DNA from: Rhizobium tumorigenes
GTDB lineage: Bacteria > Pseudomonadota > Alphaproteobacteria > Rhizobiales > Rhizobiaceae
Assembly: GCF_003240565.2 (NCBI RefSeq)
Contig: NZ_CP117257.1
Span: 375,072-439,071 of the forward strand
DNA: 64,000 nt
Reading direction: 5' to 3'
Of this stretch, positions 43,413-52,958 are shown one piece after another. The position numbers were made by a program, and so were the translations under genes. How positions within the stretch are numbered: the stretch's first letter is position 1; each line of letters starts with the position of its first letter. The notes under the pieces are model-generated. The model saw only the letters and a list, made by a program, of their open reading frames with translations. It had not been told where the DNA came from and did no database searches.

Positions 43413-45677
43413 TTAAAGCTGTGTTGAACAGTGCGTTGCCACGGATTGCGACCGTTTTTTCGTTCCAATCTTCATAGCTATGCAGTTCGCGATTCAGAGC
43501 GAGGCTGGAATGGGAGCGAACCGCAGGCATTTTTACTGAATAGGGTCCGTTCGATACCGACGAATTCAACGATTGTGTAAGAAGTGTAAAATTCCCCAGC
43601 CTGTCAATGATCGCATCTCGCTCAGCACGCTTGGTCACAAAATCGATATCAAGATCTTTCACTGCGTCGTCCAATTGTTCGAATCCTGGAATTGGCCAAT
43701 TGTCCTGCCAGCGCTGTGGCATTATGTGCTCGATCGTTAGCGATGATTTTATGGTGATGTCTTCATTTAAAGCAGATCGCTTTGCTAGCTCTATTGCCTC
43801 GAAGATATAGCGTAGCCGAGCTTGTCTCGGTCCCTTATATTGGCCTCGGCCAAGCCAGCTTCTTTGCCACTCCGTGTCGGTTGGCCATCGATCGTTATCC
43901 GACACTCTGCTTGAAAGATATTCTGCCAAGGCAGCGACTTTGTCGCCATCAGTCGATCGCAGACGATCAATTATTCCGATGAAGAATCGGTTGTAGGCCT
44001 TAGTGGGCAAGCCACAAATGTCACGTCGAAGAATGAAGCTCTCGAGTACGTGAAGAGCTGGGATGAGATCGTGGTCGATCGTCGGTTCGGTCGCCATATA
44101 GATCACTAGAGGCATCGCCGTTGAAACATCAAAGGCATCTGCAAATCGGCCGAAATTACCTATCGGATCGCCAAGAGACTGATCGAAAAGCCGCTTCTCG
44201 ACTGCCGCAGTGGCAGAAATCGATTCAAGTTCCTTGGTGACAGTCGCAAACGGCCGCTCGTTCAGTATCCAGCGCCGATAGCTCTCAAAGAGGTTCTCAA
44301 CCGATACGAGGTCGCCGATTTGCATAGAAAGATGATCGGTAAGCATCCAATCCAGTCGTTGTCGTGATTGTCTGCCGCGCGATGCTATCTGATTCCAGAA
44401 GGAACTATCCAAAGGAAGCCAGTGTTTCTCGTAAAGCTTGTCGACGACCAACGAATGATCGGCCTGGCCAAGGCCTTTCGCTCTTTGGAAGATGAAATTG
44501 CGCATCAGATCGCCGGGCGCCAGATCAACGCCCCGACTATTCAACGTCTCGAATATCGTCTGGGGATCGTCCCCGCCTTCGAGTTCAATCGAGACAATTG
44601 CCAAGCCCTCCTTCAGGGCTTCGAACAAAAGCTCTAGTTTGTGTTCATCGAACTCTTCGCCGTCGGTTACGTGAGCTTCAATTTTTTCTTTGAAATATTC
44701 CTGCGCTGCTACTGATCGGCGGACGAAGCCGTCTTCATCAATGGGTGAGGGACCAAAAGCGCCGAGATCTGCATTAGGGTCCACGATGCCGATGAATGAT
44801 CGACGGTCGGTCAGCGACGGCCATAGCTTGAAGCGCTCGACATCTGGGTTTTCCATCACGCCATCATTTAGAAGGTACTTCTGCAATTCAGCTTCGTAAC
44901 GCGAACCGTGTGCTCTTGCGACGTCACGTAAAGCAGACAGCAGAAGTTGGAACGTCGTGAGCCGCTGTTGTCCGTCAATTATTTCGAAAGCCTGGACTTG
45001 CTTCCCAAATGTTTTAACCTGGGCAATAACAATTGCGCCCATGAAATGAGGCGCTAGTGATGCGCGATCTACCAGAAGGCGATTGGCGGCGCGCTCGATA
45101 TCTTCCCAAAGCAACTCAAGCTGCGGTTGAGCCTTCCATGCGTACTGCCGCTGGTAGAAGGGGATGAGAAATCTTTTTTTGCCGTCAAAAAGCTCTACGA
45201 TAGATCGAGTGTAAGGCTTCATCATTCCCCCGAGGCGCGTGCTAGTTCTTGGTAATTGATTTATAGCTCGGCCATAGCGCAAGTCCAGATTGTGCATCCG
45301 CGAAATGATGCAACGTCGTCCTAACTCAGTTGCACAATGCGGGGCGAGCCCATCTCCGATATGCTACCAATCGGCTATGTGCATTCGAAGATGCTGCCCT
45401 AGAATCTTCTAATTTAGAAATTGCAATACCTGCGGCCGGCGCGGTGCATTACCGCTCTTGCGATGGGTATTATCTAGACCGGCGCTGCCAGGGCAAGCCG
45501 AATGGCCCATCCGTTCTGGAGATCATGCGGGCAAGCCAAGACAACTCACCAGCCACAGGTCGGACCCGTTCTGGGTCTGCGCGAGATTGAGGGATGGAGC
45601 AAGTAGGAGCGAGACGGTAGCGATTCGAAGGGTGGCGGAGCAGGTACACCCTGCGCCAAACGGTGCTCTCAATCGAG

Positions 45678-45794
45678 ATGCGGGCCGGTGACGAATACAC
45701 TTTCACCGCGAACTGGGCTGGCGCTCGGCACGTCAAGGCAATACCCTGGCACCGGGGAATTGCAGCGGTCTTCAAATTTGAAGACGGTGAGTAG
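45678..45794 (+). CDS. Mini-ORF or gene remnant just upstream of the AAA ATPase
   Basis: The frame reads MRAGDEYTFTANWAGARHVK and then AIPWHRGIAAVFKFEDGE, and its TAG lies 9 bases before the GTG of the ATPase gene. The protein-like composition extends a little upstream (RYTLRQTVLSIE) to a stop near 45630. It may be a small coupled protein, or the end of a lost gene. No family was recognised. Confidence 0.3.
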   Translation: MRAGDEYTFTANWAGARHVKAIPWHRGIAAVFKFEDGE

Positions 45795-45803
45795 GGGGAA
45801 AAC

Positions 45804-48056
45804 GTGTTTCTAAAAAAAATTACCGAGATCAAAAATGTAGGGCGATTCAAATCGGCGCGGATCGGGGGCGGCAGTTACGAGGAGTTCACACTGATTTACG
45901 GCGGCAATGGTCGCGGCAAGACGACGCTGTGCGCGGTCCTGCGGTCGCTTCAGCTCAACGATCCGAGGCTGGTCACGCGCCGCAAGACATTTAAGGCAAC
46001 CTCCAATCCCGAGATTGGGTTGCTGCTCGACTCAGGACTCGTGCGATTTTCGAATGGCGCCTGGACCGCTCCCCGGCCGGACATCCACATTTTCGATCAG
46101 CAGTTCGTTACTGAAAATGTGCATGGAGGAGACCAGATCGACGTCGAGCATCGCCGCAATTTCTATCGGATCGTCGTAGGTCCGACAGGAGTCGCGCTTG
46201 CCGAAGAGGTCGACAGGCTTGATGCTGACGCCACCGCAAAGCAAGGTGAAATCGCGAACGAGAAAAAGGTGCTTGAGCAGCATGTGCCGAAAGGCATGAA
46301 GCTTGAGGCATTCCTGAAGCTCGTCGCAGATGCGGCAGTGGCTGCAAAAATCGAGGACGCCAAGCGGACGCTAAAAGCCATCAACGACTCAGACGCCATT
46401 AAATCCCGCAAGCTCTTAAGCGTGTCCGCTTTGCCGGCATTGCCGGAAGGTTTTGCGGCTCTCCTCCTGAAGGGAGTCGACGGGATCGCAGCCGATGCCG
46501 CCGGGCGCGTAAAAAGCCACATCGCGGCACATGGCTTTCACGAAGGCGGTGAGAGCTGGCTCGCCGAAGGCCTGAAACATGCCGTCGGCGACAACTGCCC
46601 GTTCTGCGCCACGGCACTGTCGAACAATGAGCTGGTAGCCGCCTATCGCGGCTATTTCAGCGAAGCGTATGCGGACCACAAGAAGGCCATCGCCGGCATG
46701 GACAAGGCGCTGAGCAGCGGCCTCTCAGACGCAGCCGCGCTTAAATGCGAGCAGGCTTTCAAAGACGTAGAGACCGACGCCGCGTTCTGGAAAGGCTATT
46801 GCGACCACGAGTACCACGCGCCGGAAGCAGGGACACGGATCGTAGCAGAGGTAAAGACGCTCCTGCGGACAGCGAAAGCCCTGTTGGAGCAGAAGATGGA
46901 TTCTCCGCTGGAGCCTGTCGCCACGTCGGCCGACTTCATCGAGGCAAGCGCCAAATGGTCTTCGACCGTTGCGGAACTTGACGCCACGTCGGCAGGATTC
47001 GCAGCTGCGAACCAGCTCATCCAGGCGGTGAAAGACGGAAGCGCCGCCGCGAACAAAGCGGCCGTCGAAGCGACCCTCGCGGGACTGGAAGCCGTCCAGA
47101 AGCGGCATGCCGAGCCCGTGCTGACGCTCGCAACGGGCTACCAGAAACTACTGGATGAAAAAAAAGCCCTCGTCGACAACAAGGATGCAAAGAAGAAGGC
47201 ACTCGACGCCTACGATGAAGAAATCCTTGGGGCGTATGAAGCCGACATCAACAAGATCCTGGCTACGTTCGGGGCTGGCTTCAGACTGGCTCAGTGTGGC
47301 AAGAATTATGTCGGGAAAGTACCGCAGTCGACCTATTGCCTGCGGTTCGACACCAACGACGTCGACGTGACGAGGAACGGCGCGAATGATCCCGGGTTCG
47401 ACACGACAATGAGCGCCGGCGACAAGAACACATTTGCGCTGGCATTCTTCCTGGCGCAGCTGAAGCGCGACCCGGATCTTTCCCGCAAGCTGGTCGTGTT
47501 CGACGATCCTTTCACAAGCCTCGACGATTTCCGCCGCGCCATGACCGCGAAGGAGATCGTCAGGACCGGCGGCGAGGCGGCGCAGACGATCGTTCTGAGC
47601 CACGACAAGTTCTTCCTGGAAGGCGTGCGCGGCCTCATTCATGGAGTACCCTGCGCGACCATGCAGATTTCCGGGACGTTTAGCGGCTCGTCCATCGAAC
47701 CGTGGGACATCGCTTGGGAAGTGAAGGAAGGCTATCTCCAGGACCATATGCTTCTTCAGGAGTTCGCTGAGGGCCGCAACGACAACGCCCGCGAGATGCG
47801 GACCGCGATGCGGCCGCTGCTGGAAAAATATATCCGCTACCGGTTTCCCAACCAGATCATGGACGGAAAATGGCTCGGGGACATGCTGGCGATCATCCGC
47901 GGCGACGCCAACCATCCGTTGACTTCCCAATATAACGATCTGGACGACATCAACCAGTATACGGCGCCGTTCCATCACGACCCCAATGTCGCCTTCGTCG
48001 ATGACGAGGTCCGGACCTACGCGCAGCGCACCATCGCAATCGTTGGCGGATGCTGA
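45804..48056 (+). CDS. AAA_13-type (SMC/RecN-like) ATPase, probable defence protein
   Basis: The 750-residue protein starts at a GTG after AGGGGGAAAAC. It has an ABC/SMC-type ATPase split by a long helical insert: Walker A YGGNGRGKTTLCAVL (about 32-46), a CPFC motif at 265-268 like half of a zinc-hook or treble-clef, a coiled-coil region, Walker B KLVVFDDPFTSLDD (about 562-575) and the H-loop LSHDKFFL (about 597). The C-terminal ~150 residues (RPLLEKYIRYRFPNQIMDGK and DINQYTAPFHH) may form an effector. The layout is like AAA_13 proteins such as the PrrC/RloC group, but I could not show an anticodon-nuclease motif. Confidence 0.8.
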   Translation: MFLKKITEIKNVGRFKSARIGGGSYEEFTLIYGGNGRGKTTLCAVLRSLQLNDPRLVTRRKTFKATSNPEIGLLLDSGLVRFSNGAWTAPRPDIHIFDQQFVTENVHGGDQIDVEHRRNFYRIVVGPTGVALAEEVDRLDADATAKQGEIANEKKVLEQHVPKGMKLEAFLKLVADAAVAAKIEDAKRTLKAINDSDAIKSRKLLSVSALPALPEGFAALLLKGVDGIAADAAGRVKSHIAAHGFHEGGESWLAEGLKHAVGDNCPFCATALSNNELVAAYRGYFSEAYADHKKAIAGMDKALSSGLSDAAALKCEQAFKDVETDAAFWKGYCDHEYHAPEAGTRIVAEVKTLLRTAKALLEQKMDSPLEPVATSADFIEASAKWSSTVAELDATSAGFAAANQLIQAVKDGSAAANKAAVEATLAGLEAVQKRHAEPVLTLATGYQKLLDEKKALVDNKDAKKKALDAYDEEILGAYEADINKILATFGAGFRLAQCGKNYVGKVPQSTYCLRFDTNDVDVTRNGANDPGFDTTMSAGDKNTFALAFFLAQLKRDPDLSRKLVVFDDPFTSLDDFRRAMTAKEIVRTGGEAAQTIVLSHDKFFLEGVRGLIHGVPCATMQISGTFSGSSIEPWDIAWEVKEGYLQDHMLLQEFAEGRNDNAREMRTAMRPLLEKYIRYRFPNQIMDGKWLGDMLAIIRGDANHPLTSQYNDLDDINQYTAPFHHDPNVAFVDDEVRTYAQRTIAIVGGC

Positions 48057-48481
48057 CATTCCGTCCGGTCTGGCGCGTTCCCCGCCCGGGCCGGACGATC
48101 TCCGAATGGCCGGTGTTTTCCGGTGCCACAAGCGATCCCCTTCAATTCACCGCCACTCCAGGCTTCTTTGATGCTGAATCTGGAGCCGGGCGCCGCAGCG
48201 CTTGCCCCGAAACGCTTTGAGCGCGTAGCTAAGGGATCGGTCCCCGTGGCGCATCACCATCAGGTGCGCAGGATAGCAGGTAGCCGTCCGCAGCGGCAGC
48301 GGTTCTCGATATTGAAGCCATTCGAGTAATTCTCTTGCCTTGTCCCGCGATAGGCGGACAGAGGCCGGGCAAGCGCGTCTTCAATCGTGGTGGACAAGGG
48401 ATATTTCTCATCCAGGCAGTCTAGCATACCAAAGAACACAATAAGAACACCCAAGCGCGTTCTCAAAGGACTAGAGAGGTT
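48057..48481. other. Intergenic gap between convergent genes
   Basis: The 425 bases separate the plus-strand ATPase gene from the minus-strand gene set. I saw no gene and no clear hairpin-T-tract terminator, although convergent genes would be expected to have one. Confidence 0.4.
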
Positions 48482-48853
48482 TCAGCTAGGCTTCGAGAAG
48501 AGAGCCTGATATCCTTCAAACCGATACCAAACATAGCCAACCTCGCCCCGTGGATGCTCCTCAGCCCAGGCAAGGACCTCCGGCGTCGGAACGACCAGCG
48601 AGCTTTGTCCCTTCGGCTCGAAGCAGTTTTTGCCGTGCTTCGTATAGAACGCCCCGAACTGCCCGATATAGATTCGCCCGCGCGCCGGATTGGTGCCTTC
48701 AACGGCTGTTATGGCATATTGTAGCACATGGCCCTGCGTCTGCCGGACCACGGCCGCATCGCCCGCCTTTGCCGCGCGATAATAGACTGCTATCTCATCC
48801 GTCGTCTGATCGACGCACGGAGAATTTTTCGTGACATAGCGCGGTTCGGTCAT
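48482..48853 (-). CDS. Hypothetical 123-residue protein beside the HEPN gene
   Basis: The product begins MTEPRYVTKNSPCVDQTTDE and contains QTQGHVLQYAITAVEGTNPA and VGYVWYRFEGYQALF. No family was recognised. The ATG at 48853 is preceded by CAGGAAC. It lies 100 bases downstream of the HEPN-like gene on the same strand and may be the last member of that operon or an independent gene. Composition looks genuine. Confidence 0.5.
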   Translation of the reverse strand: MTEPRYVTKNSPCVDQTTDEIAVYYRAAKAGDAAVVRQTQGHVLQYAITAVEGTNPARGRIYIGQFGAFYTKHGKNCFEPKGQSSLVVPTPEVLAWAEEHPRGEVGYVWYRFEGYQALFSKPS

Positions 48854-48953
48854 GCTTGGGTTCCTGTGTTAAGCGATAAATCACAGCATCAGAATTGTCG
48901 CCCGTAACGATGCAAGGGACAAATACGGCCGATGACTGGCGATTTTCGGCCAA

Positions 48954-49424
48954 TCAATAATAGCCGCTGTAGTCGGGCCGGAGGTCACAGGCCTCAGCCA
49001 GCTCCCCTAGGACACCGAGAACCAAGGACAGCAACAGCTTCGTACGCTCGGGACTGTCGAAACCGTCGTTGCTGCTTTTCCCGCCGTGGAAGAGATTATT
49101 GCGTACGACGTTGCAGAGGATGACGACGCGCTCCAGATCCGAGGTGTTATCTGCGACAGTAGCGGGCCGGAACTCAAGTGATCCGTCCTCGCCGACCATC
49201 TGCTTTTTTGGGTTAGCTTCAATCAAGGCTTCGGCGGATTCCGTCAGCTTGTATCCATCTTTCCAGCGCTCGCGAAACGCTACCCATCCTGCCTCCGCCG
49301 GCTGACCAGGTTCTGTTTTCTTCAGATAGCCGTTGGCTTTGAGAGCGAATTCGAAACGAGCGAAGAAATACAGGAAGTCGAATGCGAGGTCCTTCAGCTC
49401 ATCTCCAATCTCATTTCTGCGCAT
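48954..49424 (-). CDS. HEPN-like small protein of the DUF262/RelA-like operon
   Basis: The 156-residue, mostly helical protein has FLYFFARFEFALKANGYLKK near the N-terminus. Its VVRNNLFHGG contains the Arg108-Asn109...His113 arrangement that matches the R-x4-6-H RNase motif of HEPN-fold proteins. HEPN proteins are frequently toxins that cut RNA in abortive-infection systems. The gene follows the RelA/SpoT-like gene by only 9 bases. The fold assignment rests on the motif and the helical pattern, so it is an inference. Confidence 0.6.
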   Translation of the reverse strand: MRRNEIGDELKDLAFDFLYFFARFEFALKANGYLKKTEPGQPAEAGWVAFRERWKDGYKLTESAEALIEANPKKQMVGEDGSLEFRPATVADNTSDLERVVILCNVVRNNLFHGGKSSNDGFDSPERTKLLLSLVLGVLGELAEACDLRPDYSGYY

Positions 49425-50080
49425 ACATCCTCACTAAACCCGTAAGATTTTAGGGTGCTCGTCGCTCATCCACGCTGGCAGATCCATTCCTCCATGCACC
49501 AGGATTTTCATCCTTTTCGCCTTGTTCAACGCAGCCCGAAAATCGAAAGAAGTGCTATGGGCGAGCGCCTGAACAATGAAAGCGTATGGTGAAATATCGT
49601 TCGGCAACATCCCGACCCGCTGCTTCTCCGCCGCGAGAATCGGCGTCAGCTGATCGACGTCCAGACGGAGCGCCTTAAACATTTTCTGGGTCGTGTCCGC
49701 GAGACGTTTGATGTCCCGCGGAAGGCGCTCCGGCGACCATTGCGCCCTGATTTGCTCGATCAGTTTCAGCGTCTCGGTCGTGAGTTCGTCCTTTTTCGCG
49801 ACGGCCGGCGCGTCCGCAAGCCGGTTGGCTTCGGCGATCGCGATTTCCGCATGCTCCAGCATCGCCTTAACTTGGTACGCGATGCGTTCTCTGGGCCAGC
49901 TGACAGTGTCGCTTTTATAGATCAGGTCGTGCGTCGCGAGGCTCCATGCATGCTGCAGAACCGTCTTGATCTGAACCTCAAAAACGATGCCGTCGAGATC
50001 GAGGTTTTTACCGGTCTGGCTGGGTCTCTTCGCAACGTAAAGCCGAAGGTCGTCGAATTTGAAATCCGAGGACTCCTTAA

Positions 50081-51419
50081 CAGGATGCGGAAAAAGGCCC
50101 TTGCTGTGAGCGGACTGCCGTGATTCCATGCCTGGGTGATTGATTGGCGGGAGCAGGACATGCGCGGCAGTGATGACCAGACGGCGGGTCTGTTTTCTTA
50201 TGTAAGCTGCGAAGCCCGCGTTCCGGCAAACCATCCGCTGCGGCCGATCCGTGCCCTCGTAGACGAGGCGCTGGAAGTTCTGTCCCCGGATTTCGAGGGG
50301 ATGTATTCAGCGATCGGCCGGCCGTCGATCCCGCCGGAGAAGTTGCTGCGCGCTTTGTTGTTGCAGGCCTTCTACACGATCCGCTCGGAGCGTCAGCTTA
50401 TGGAGCAGATGGACTACAATCTGCTGTTCCGCTGGTTCGTCGGCTTGTCGATGGACGCGCCGATCTGGGACGTCACCGTGTTCACCAAAAACCGTGAGCG
50501 GCTCTTGGCTGGCGACATCGCCGCCAAGTTTCTGGCCGCGTTGCTGAGCCAGCCGCGGGTTAAGGCATTGCTGTCAGACGACCACTTCTCGGTGGACGGC
50601 ACCTTGATTGAAGCGTGGGCCAGCATGAAGAGCTTCAAACCCAAGGACGGCGCAGATGGTAGCGACACTGACGACAGCGGCTCTGGCGCTGAAGGGAAAC
50701 AGCCGCCAAAGGCCGCAGGCCGCAACTCTGAGCGCGATTTCCACGGCGAGAAGCGCAGCAACGCAACCCATGCGTCGACCACCGACCAGGATGCCAGGCT
50801 TTACAAGAAGGCCCGTGGCCAGGCGGCCAAGCTTTACCACATGGGTCACGTCACAATGGAAAACCGCAACGGCCTGGTTGTCGACGCCACGCTGACCCAT
50901 GCGAGTGGAACAGCAGAGCGCGAGGCAGCTCTGGATATGGTGGGCCGCATGGATGGTCGTCACCGCATCACATTGGCTGCAGACAAAGCCTACGATACGG
51001 CCGACTTCGTCGAAGCCTTGCGGGACGCAAAGGTGACGCCACACGTCGCCCAGAACACGACGAACCGACGCTCGGCAATTGATGGTCGGACCACCCATCA
51101 TCCCGGCTACGGTGTCAGTCAGCGTATCCGCAAGCGTATCGAAGAAGTGTTCGGCTGGGCCAAGACCAGCGGCGGAATGCGCAAGACCCGCCATCGTGGA
51201 AAGGATCGCGTTGGCTGGATGTTCACCCTAACAGCCACCGCTTATAATCTGGTGAGGCTGCCGAAGCTGCTGACGACGGCATAATCGCGCCCGGAATTCG
51301 CCGAACCAGGCGGATTACGACAAAATGGGCCGACAAGGCCGCTGAAGAAGCCTCATAACGGCTCGTCTCGAGACATCTACCGAGGATCGGCGGGAAATTG
51401 TCGCTATTTCCGCAGCCTG
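50081..51419 (+). mobile_element. IS5-family insertion sequence, 1339 bp, copy B
   Basis: The copy is flanked by TTAA at 50077-50080 and 51420-51423 and has the same inverted ends and length as copy A, in the opposite orientation. It splits the RelA/SpoT-like gene. Recombination between copies A and B could invert the 6.7 kb between them. The identical encoded protein suggests both insertions are recent. Confidence 0.93.
50160..51284 (+). CDS. IS5-family transposase, copy B
   Basis: The protein is identical to copy A and has all three catalytic acidic residues in SVDGTLIEAW, AADKAYDTADF and RIEEVFGWAK. The ATG at 50160 has GGAG eight bases upstream; a GTG at 50136 would add eight residues. 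Confidence 0.94.
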   Translation: MRGSDDQTAGLFSYVSCEARVPANHPLRPIRALVDEALEVLSPDFEGMYSAIGRPSIPPEKLLRALLLQAFYTIRSERQLMEQMDYNLLFRWFVGLSMDAPIWDVTVFTKNRERLLAGDIAAKFLAALLSQPRVKALLSDDHFSVDGTLIEAWASMKSFKPKDGADGSDTDDSGSGAEGKQPPKAAGRNSERDFHGEKRSNATHASTTDQDARLYKKARGQAAKLYHMGHVTMENRNGLVVDATLTHASGTAEREAALDMVGRMDGRHRITLAADKAYDTADFVEALRDAKVTPHVAQNTTNRRSAIDGRTTHHPGYGVSQRIRKRIEEVFGWAKTSGGMRKTRHRGKDRVGWMFTLTATAYNLVRLPKLLTTA

Positions 51420-51732
51420 TTAAAGGTCTTGCTGTCGTCAGGGGGCCTGCGCGCCGACAGATCGTAGTGGCTGAGAACAGCATTTTCCGCGACCTCGATG
51501 TGAGCCAGTGTAGGCACGACAAGCGTGCAGGCAAAAAAATCCTCAAGCTTCGCCGGCTCGGGCACCCTCCCCGTCTCGATCTTCAAAGCGAAGCTCTCGA
51601 GCTCCTTCAGCCGCGATACAAAAAACCAGCCCTGCTTTTCAGCTTCCTCCTTTAGAAAGAGCTGGACTTCAGCCGCCAGCCGCCAGCCGCCTGTACCGCT
51701 CATCGCTTTCGGCATGTAGGTCCCGTACCGTC

Positions 51733-52818
51733 TTAATTATTTTCATCGGGCGCGGCCTCTAGCCCGTGGATGACCGCCGTCAGGCTGCGCTGCCGCTTGG
51801 CACGAGGCGCTAGATCCGTGGAAGCGCCGCGTACATTCGTTGCATACTCCAGGATCAGCTGACGGGCGACCTCACCCTCCTCACTGCCGTCCGAGGCGGG
51901 CAGGCTGTTTGCGACGGCTAGAGAAACCTGAGCGAGGAACGATTCGTACTTGTCCGCAAAGTCCGCAATTGGCAGTAGGCGTTTTTCCTGGAGAACGAAG
52001 TAAGCCCACAAAGTGTAGAAGTGACTTTGAACCTTAATCTGATCCCTTAGCTCACCCTTCAAAGCGAGAAGCGAGCGGACGTGCCCCTTTACCCTTTCAA
52101 GCTTGGCCATAATGTCATCCTCGACGAATTCGGGGAGTTCGCTCGTATCCTCGTATTCGGCATAAAATTCATTGAGCGCATCCTGGTCGAAGCCGGTAAT
52201 CGCGTCCTTAAGCAGGATGTAGATCAGCTCTGAAATGAACTGGACATCCGACATTCGCTTGGCGCGAGCCGTCGTGACGATCCCGAAATCTTTCCATTCC
52301 TGCTTTTCCGCTTCAGCCTCGGCGAGCGAAATCAGCCATCCATCATAGCGGGCGTGGCGCATCTCCTGCTCGGTAAGCTTCCTGGAATTGCGGTTGATCC
52401 GCTCGAATGTATTCTTAAGCGCCGCATCGCCCGTATCCGGGAGCATTTCGACGATCAGCACGTAATTCCAGAAGCGCTCGCGCGTGCCGCGCTCCAGATC
52501 GTCCCAGCGCTTGCGCTGAAGGTTCAAATCGGAGAAGTCGTCAGGAATTCTAACTTTGTTCGTCGCGAAATCGATGATGGTTTGCAGCCGTTGCTTGCCA
52601 TCCACCACATGGTAAGTCGCCCGGCCGTTTTCGCTCAGAGATTTGTGAAGAAAAACCGGCGGAGCCGGATAGTTGTTGAGGATGGTGTCTATGAAATATC
52701 GCTTGTCCCGCGGCGACCAGACGCTTTTGCGCTGGTAAGGTGGATTCAGGTCAAGCTGACCCTTCTCATTCAGGTCCAGAAACCAGCTGATATCTTGCGT
52801 TGTAAGGGATCTGGCCAT
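51733..52818 (-). CDS. DUF262-domain protein (GmrS-like), first gene of candidate defence operon
   Basis: The 361-residue protein has a DUF262 (ParB/sulfiredoxin-like) domain: PPYQRKSVWSPRDKRYFIDT and VVDGKQRLQTIIDFA with the D-G-x-Q-R signature, then NRNSRKLTEQEMRHARYDGW. It lacks the C-terminal HNH domain of full GmrSD enzymes, so it would need a partner for nuclease activity. In GmrS-type proteins this domain hydrolyses nucleotides and senses modified DNA. It is the promoter-proximal gene of an operon with the RelA/SpoT-like and HEPN-like genes. An IS701-family element sits 140 bases upstream of its start. Confidence 0.88.
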   Translation of the reverse strand: MARSLTTQDISWFLDLNEKGQLDLNPPYQRKSVWSPRDKRYFIDTILNNYPAPPVFLHKSLSENGRATYHVVDGKQRLQTIIDFATNKVRIPDDFSDLNLQRKRWDDLERGTRERFWNYVLIVEMLPDTGDAALKNTFERINRNSRKLTEQEMRHARYDGWLISLAEAEAEKQEWKDFGIVTTARAKRMSDVQFISELIYILLKDAITGFDQDALNEFYAEYEDTSELPEFVEDDIMAKLERVKGHVRSLLALKGELRDQIKVQSHFYTLWAYFVLQEKRLLPIADFADKYESFLAQVSLAVANSLPASDGSEEGEVARQLILEYATNVRGASTDLAPRAKRQRSLTAVIHGLEAAPDENN

Positions 52819-52958
52819 GCGATCATAATTCCGGGGAGCTTGTTATGGAGGGTGTCCAGACTGAGCGTACGTTGTCGCTGCTCTACCCGTCAAGCTGGCG
52901 ATCAGGTATGAATCCGGGGAAAAAGTTGCAGATACCGCATTGTTTGACGGTAATTAGC

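Larger units (their letters stand above)
41765..45225 (-). pseudogene. GmrSD-like DUF262/DUF1524 restriction protein with RAMA-like C-terminus, split by an IS
   Basis: Removing the IS at 42074-43412 and one TTAA copy rebuilds a single 705-codon frame from the ATG at 45225 (or 45222). The N-terminal DUF262 domain has IPFYQRQYAWK and the EIIDGQQRLTTFQLLL active-site motif. The DUF1524 nuclease domain has SLTIEHIMPQRW and RLGNFTLLTQ. After GNALFNTA the protein resumes past the IS with LKIWASPAKTETAQL. It ends in a small module (CKFTYAGKQYDGQIQG, RNGWNDWFLRD) that resembles RAMA domains, which recognise modified DNA. GmrSD enzymes cut modified phage DNA. The 3' part has no start codon and is easily missed. 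Confidence 0.82.
49434..51715 (-). pseudogene. RelA/SpoT-domain protein split by IS copy B
   Basis: Taking out the IS at 50081-51419 with one TTAA restores a 313-codon frame starting MPKAMSGTGGWRLAAEV. Visible RelA/SpoT synthetase features are FVSRLKELESFALKIETG, LEDFFACTLVVPT (at the place of the usual DIIGIR), and FEVQIKTVLQHAWSLATHDL followed by IYKSD. The family makes (p)ppGpp or transfers pyrophosphate, and toxic small members are known. The reconstructed gene sits between the DUF262 gene (17 bases) and the HEPN-like gene (9 bases), forming a three-gene operon. It is inactivated here. Confidence 0.8.

Noticed and set aside
45804..48056. Calling the AAA_13 ATPase a full RloC or PrrC anticodon nuclease
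   Set aside because: The CPFC motif and ATPase fit, but no convincing anticodon-nuclease catalytic motif could be identified in the C-terminus, so only the ATPase class is claimed.
47148..48131. Open minus-strand frame of 327 codons opposite the AAA ATPase
   Set aside because: It is the antisense shadow of the ATPase's conserved Walker B and H-loop region and has no recognised domain.
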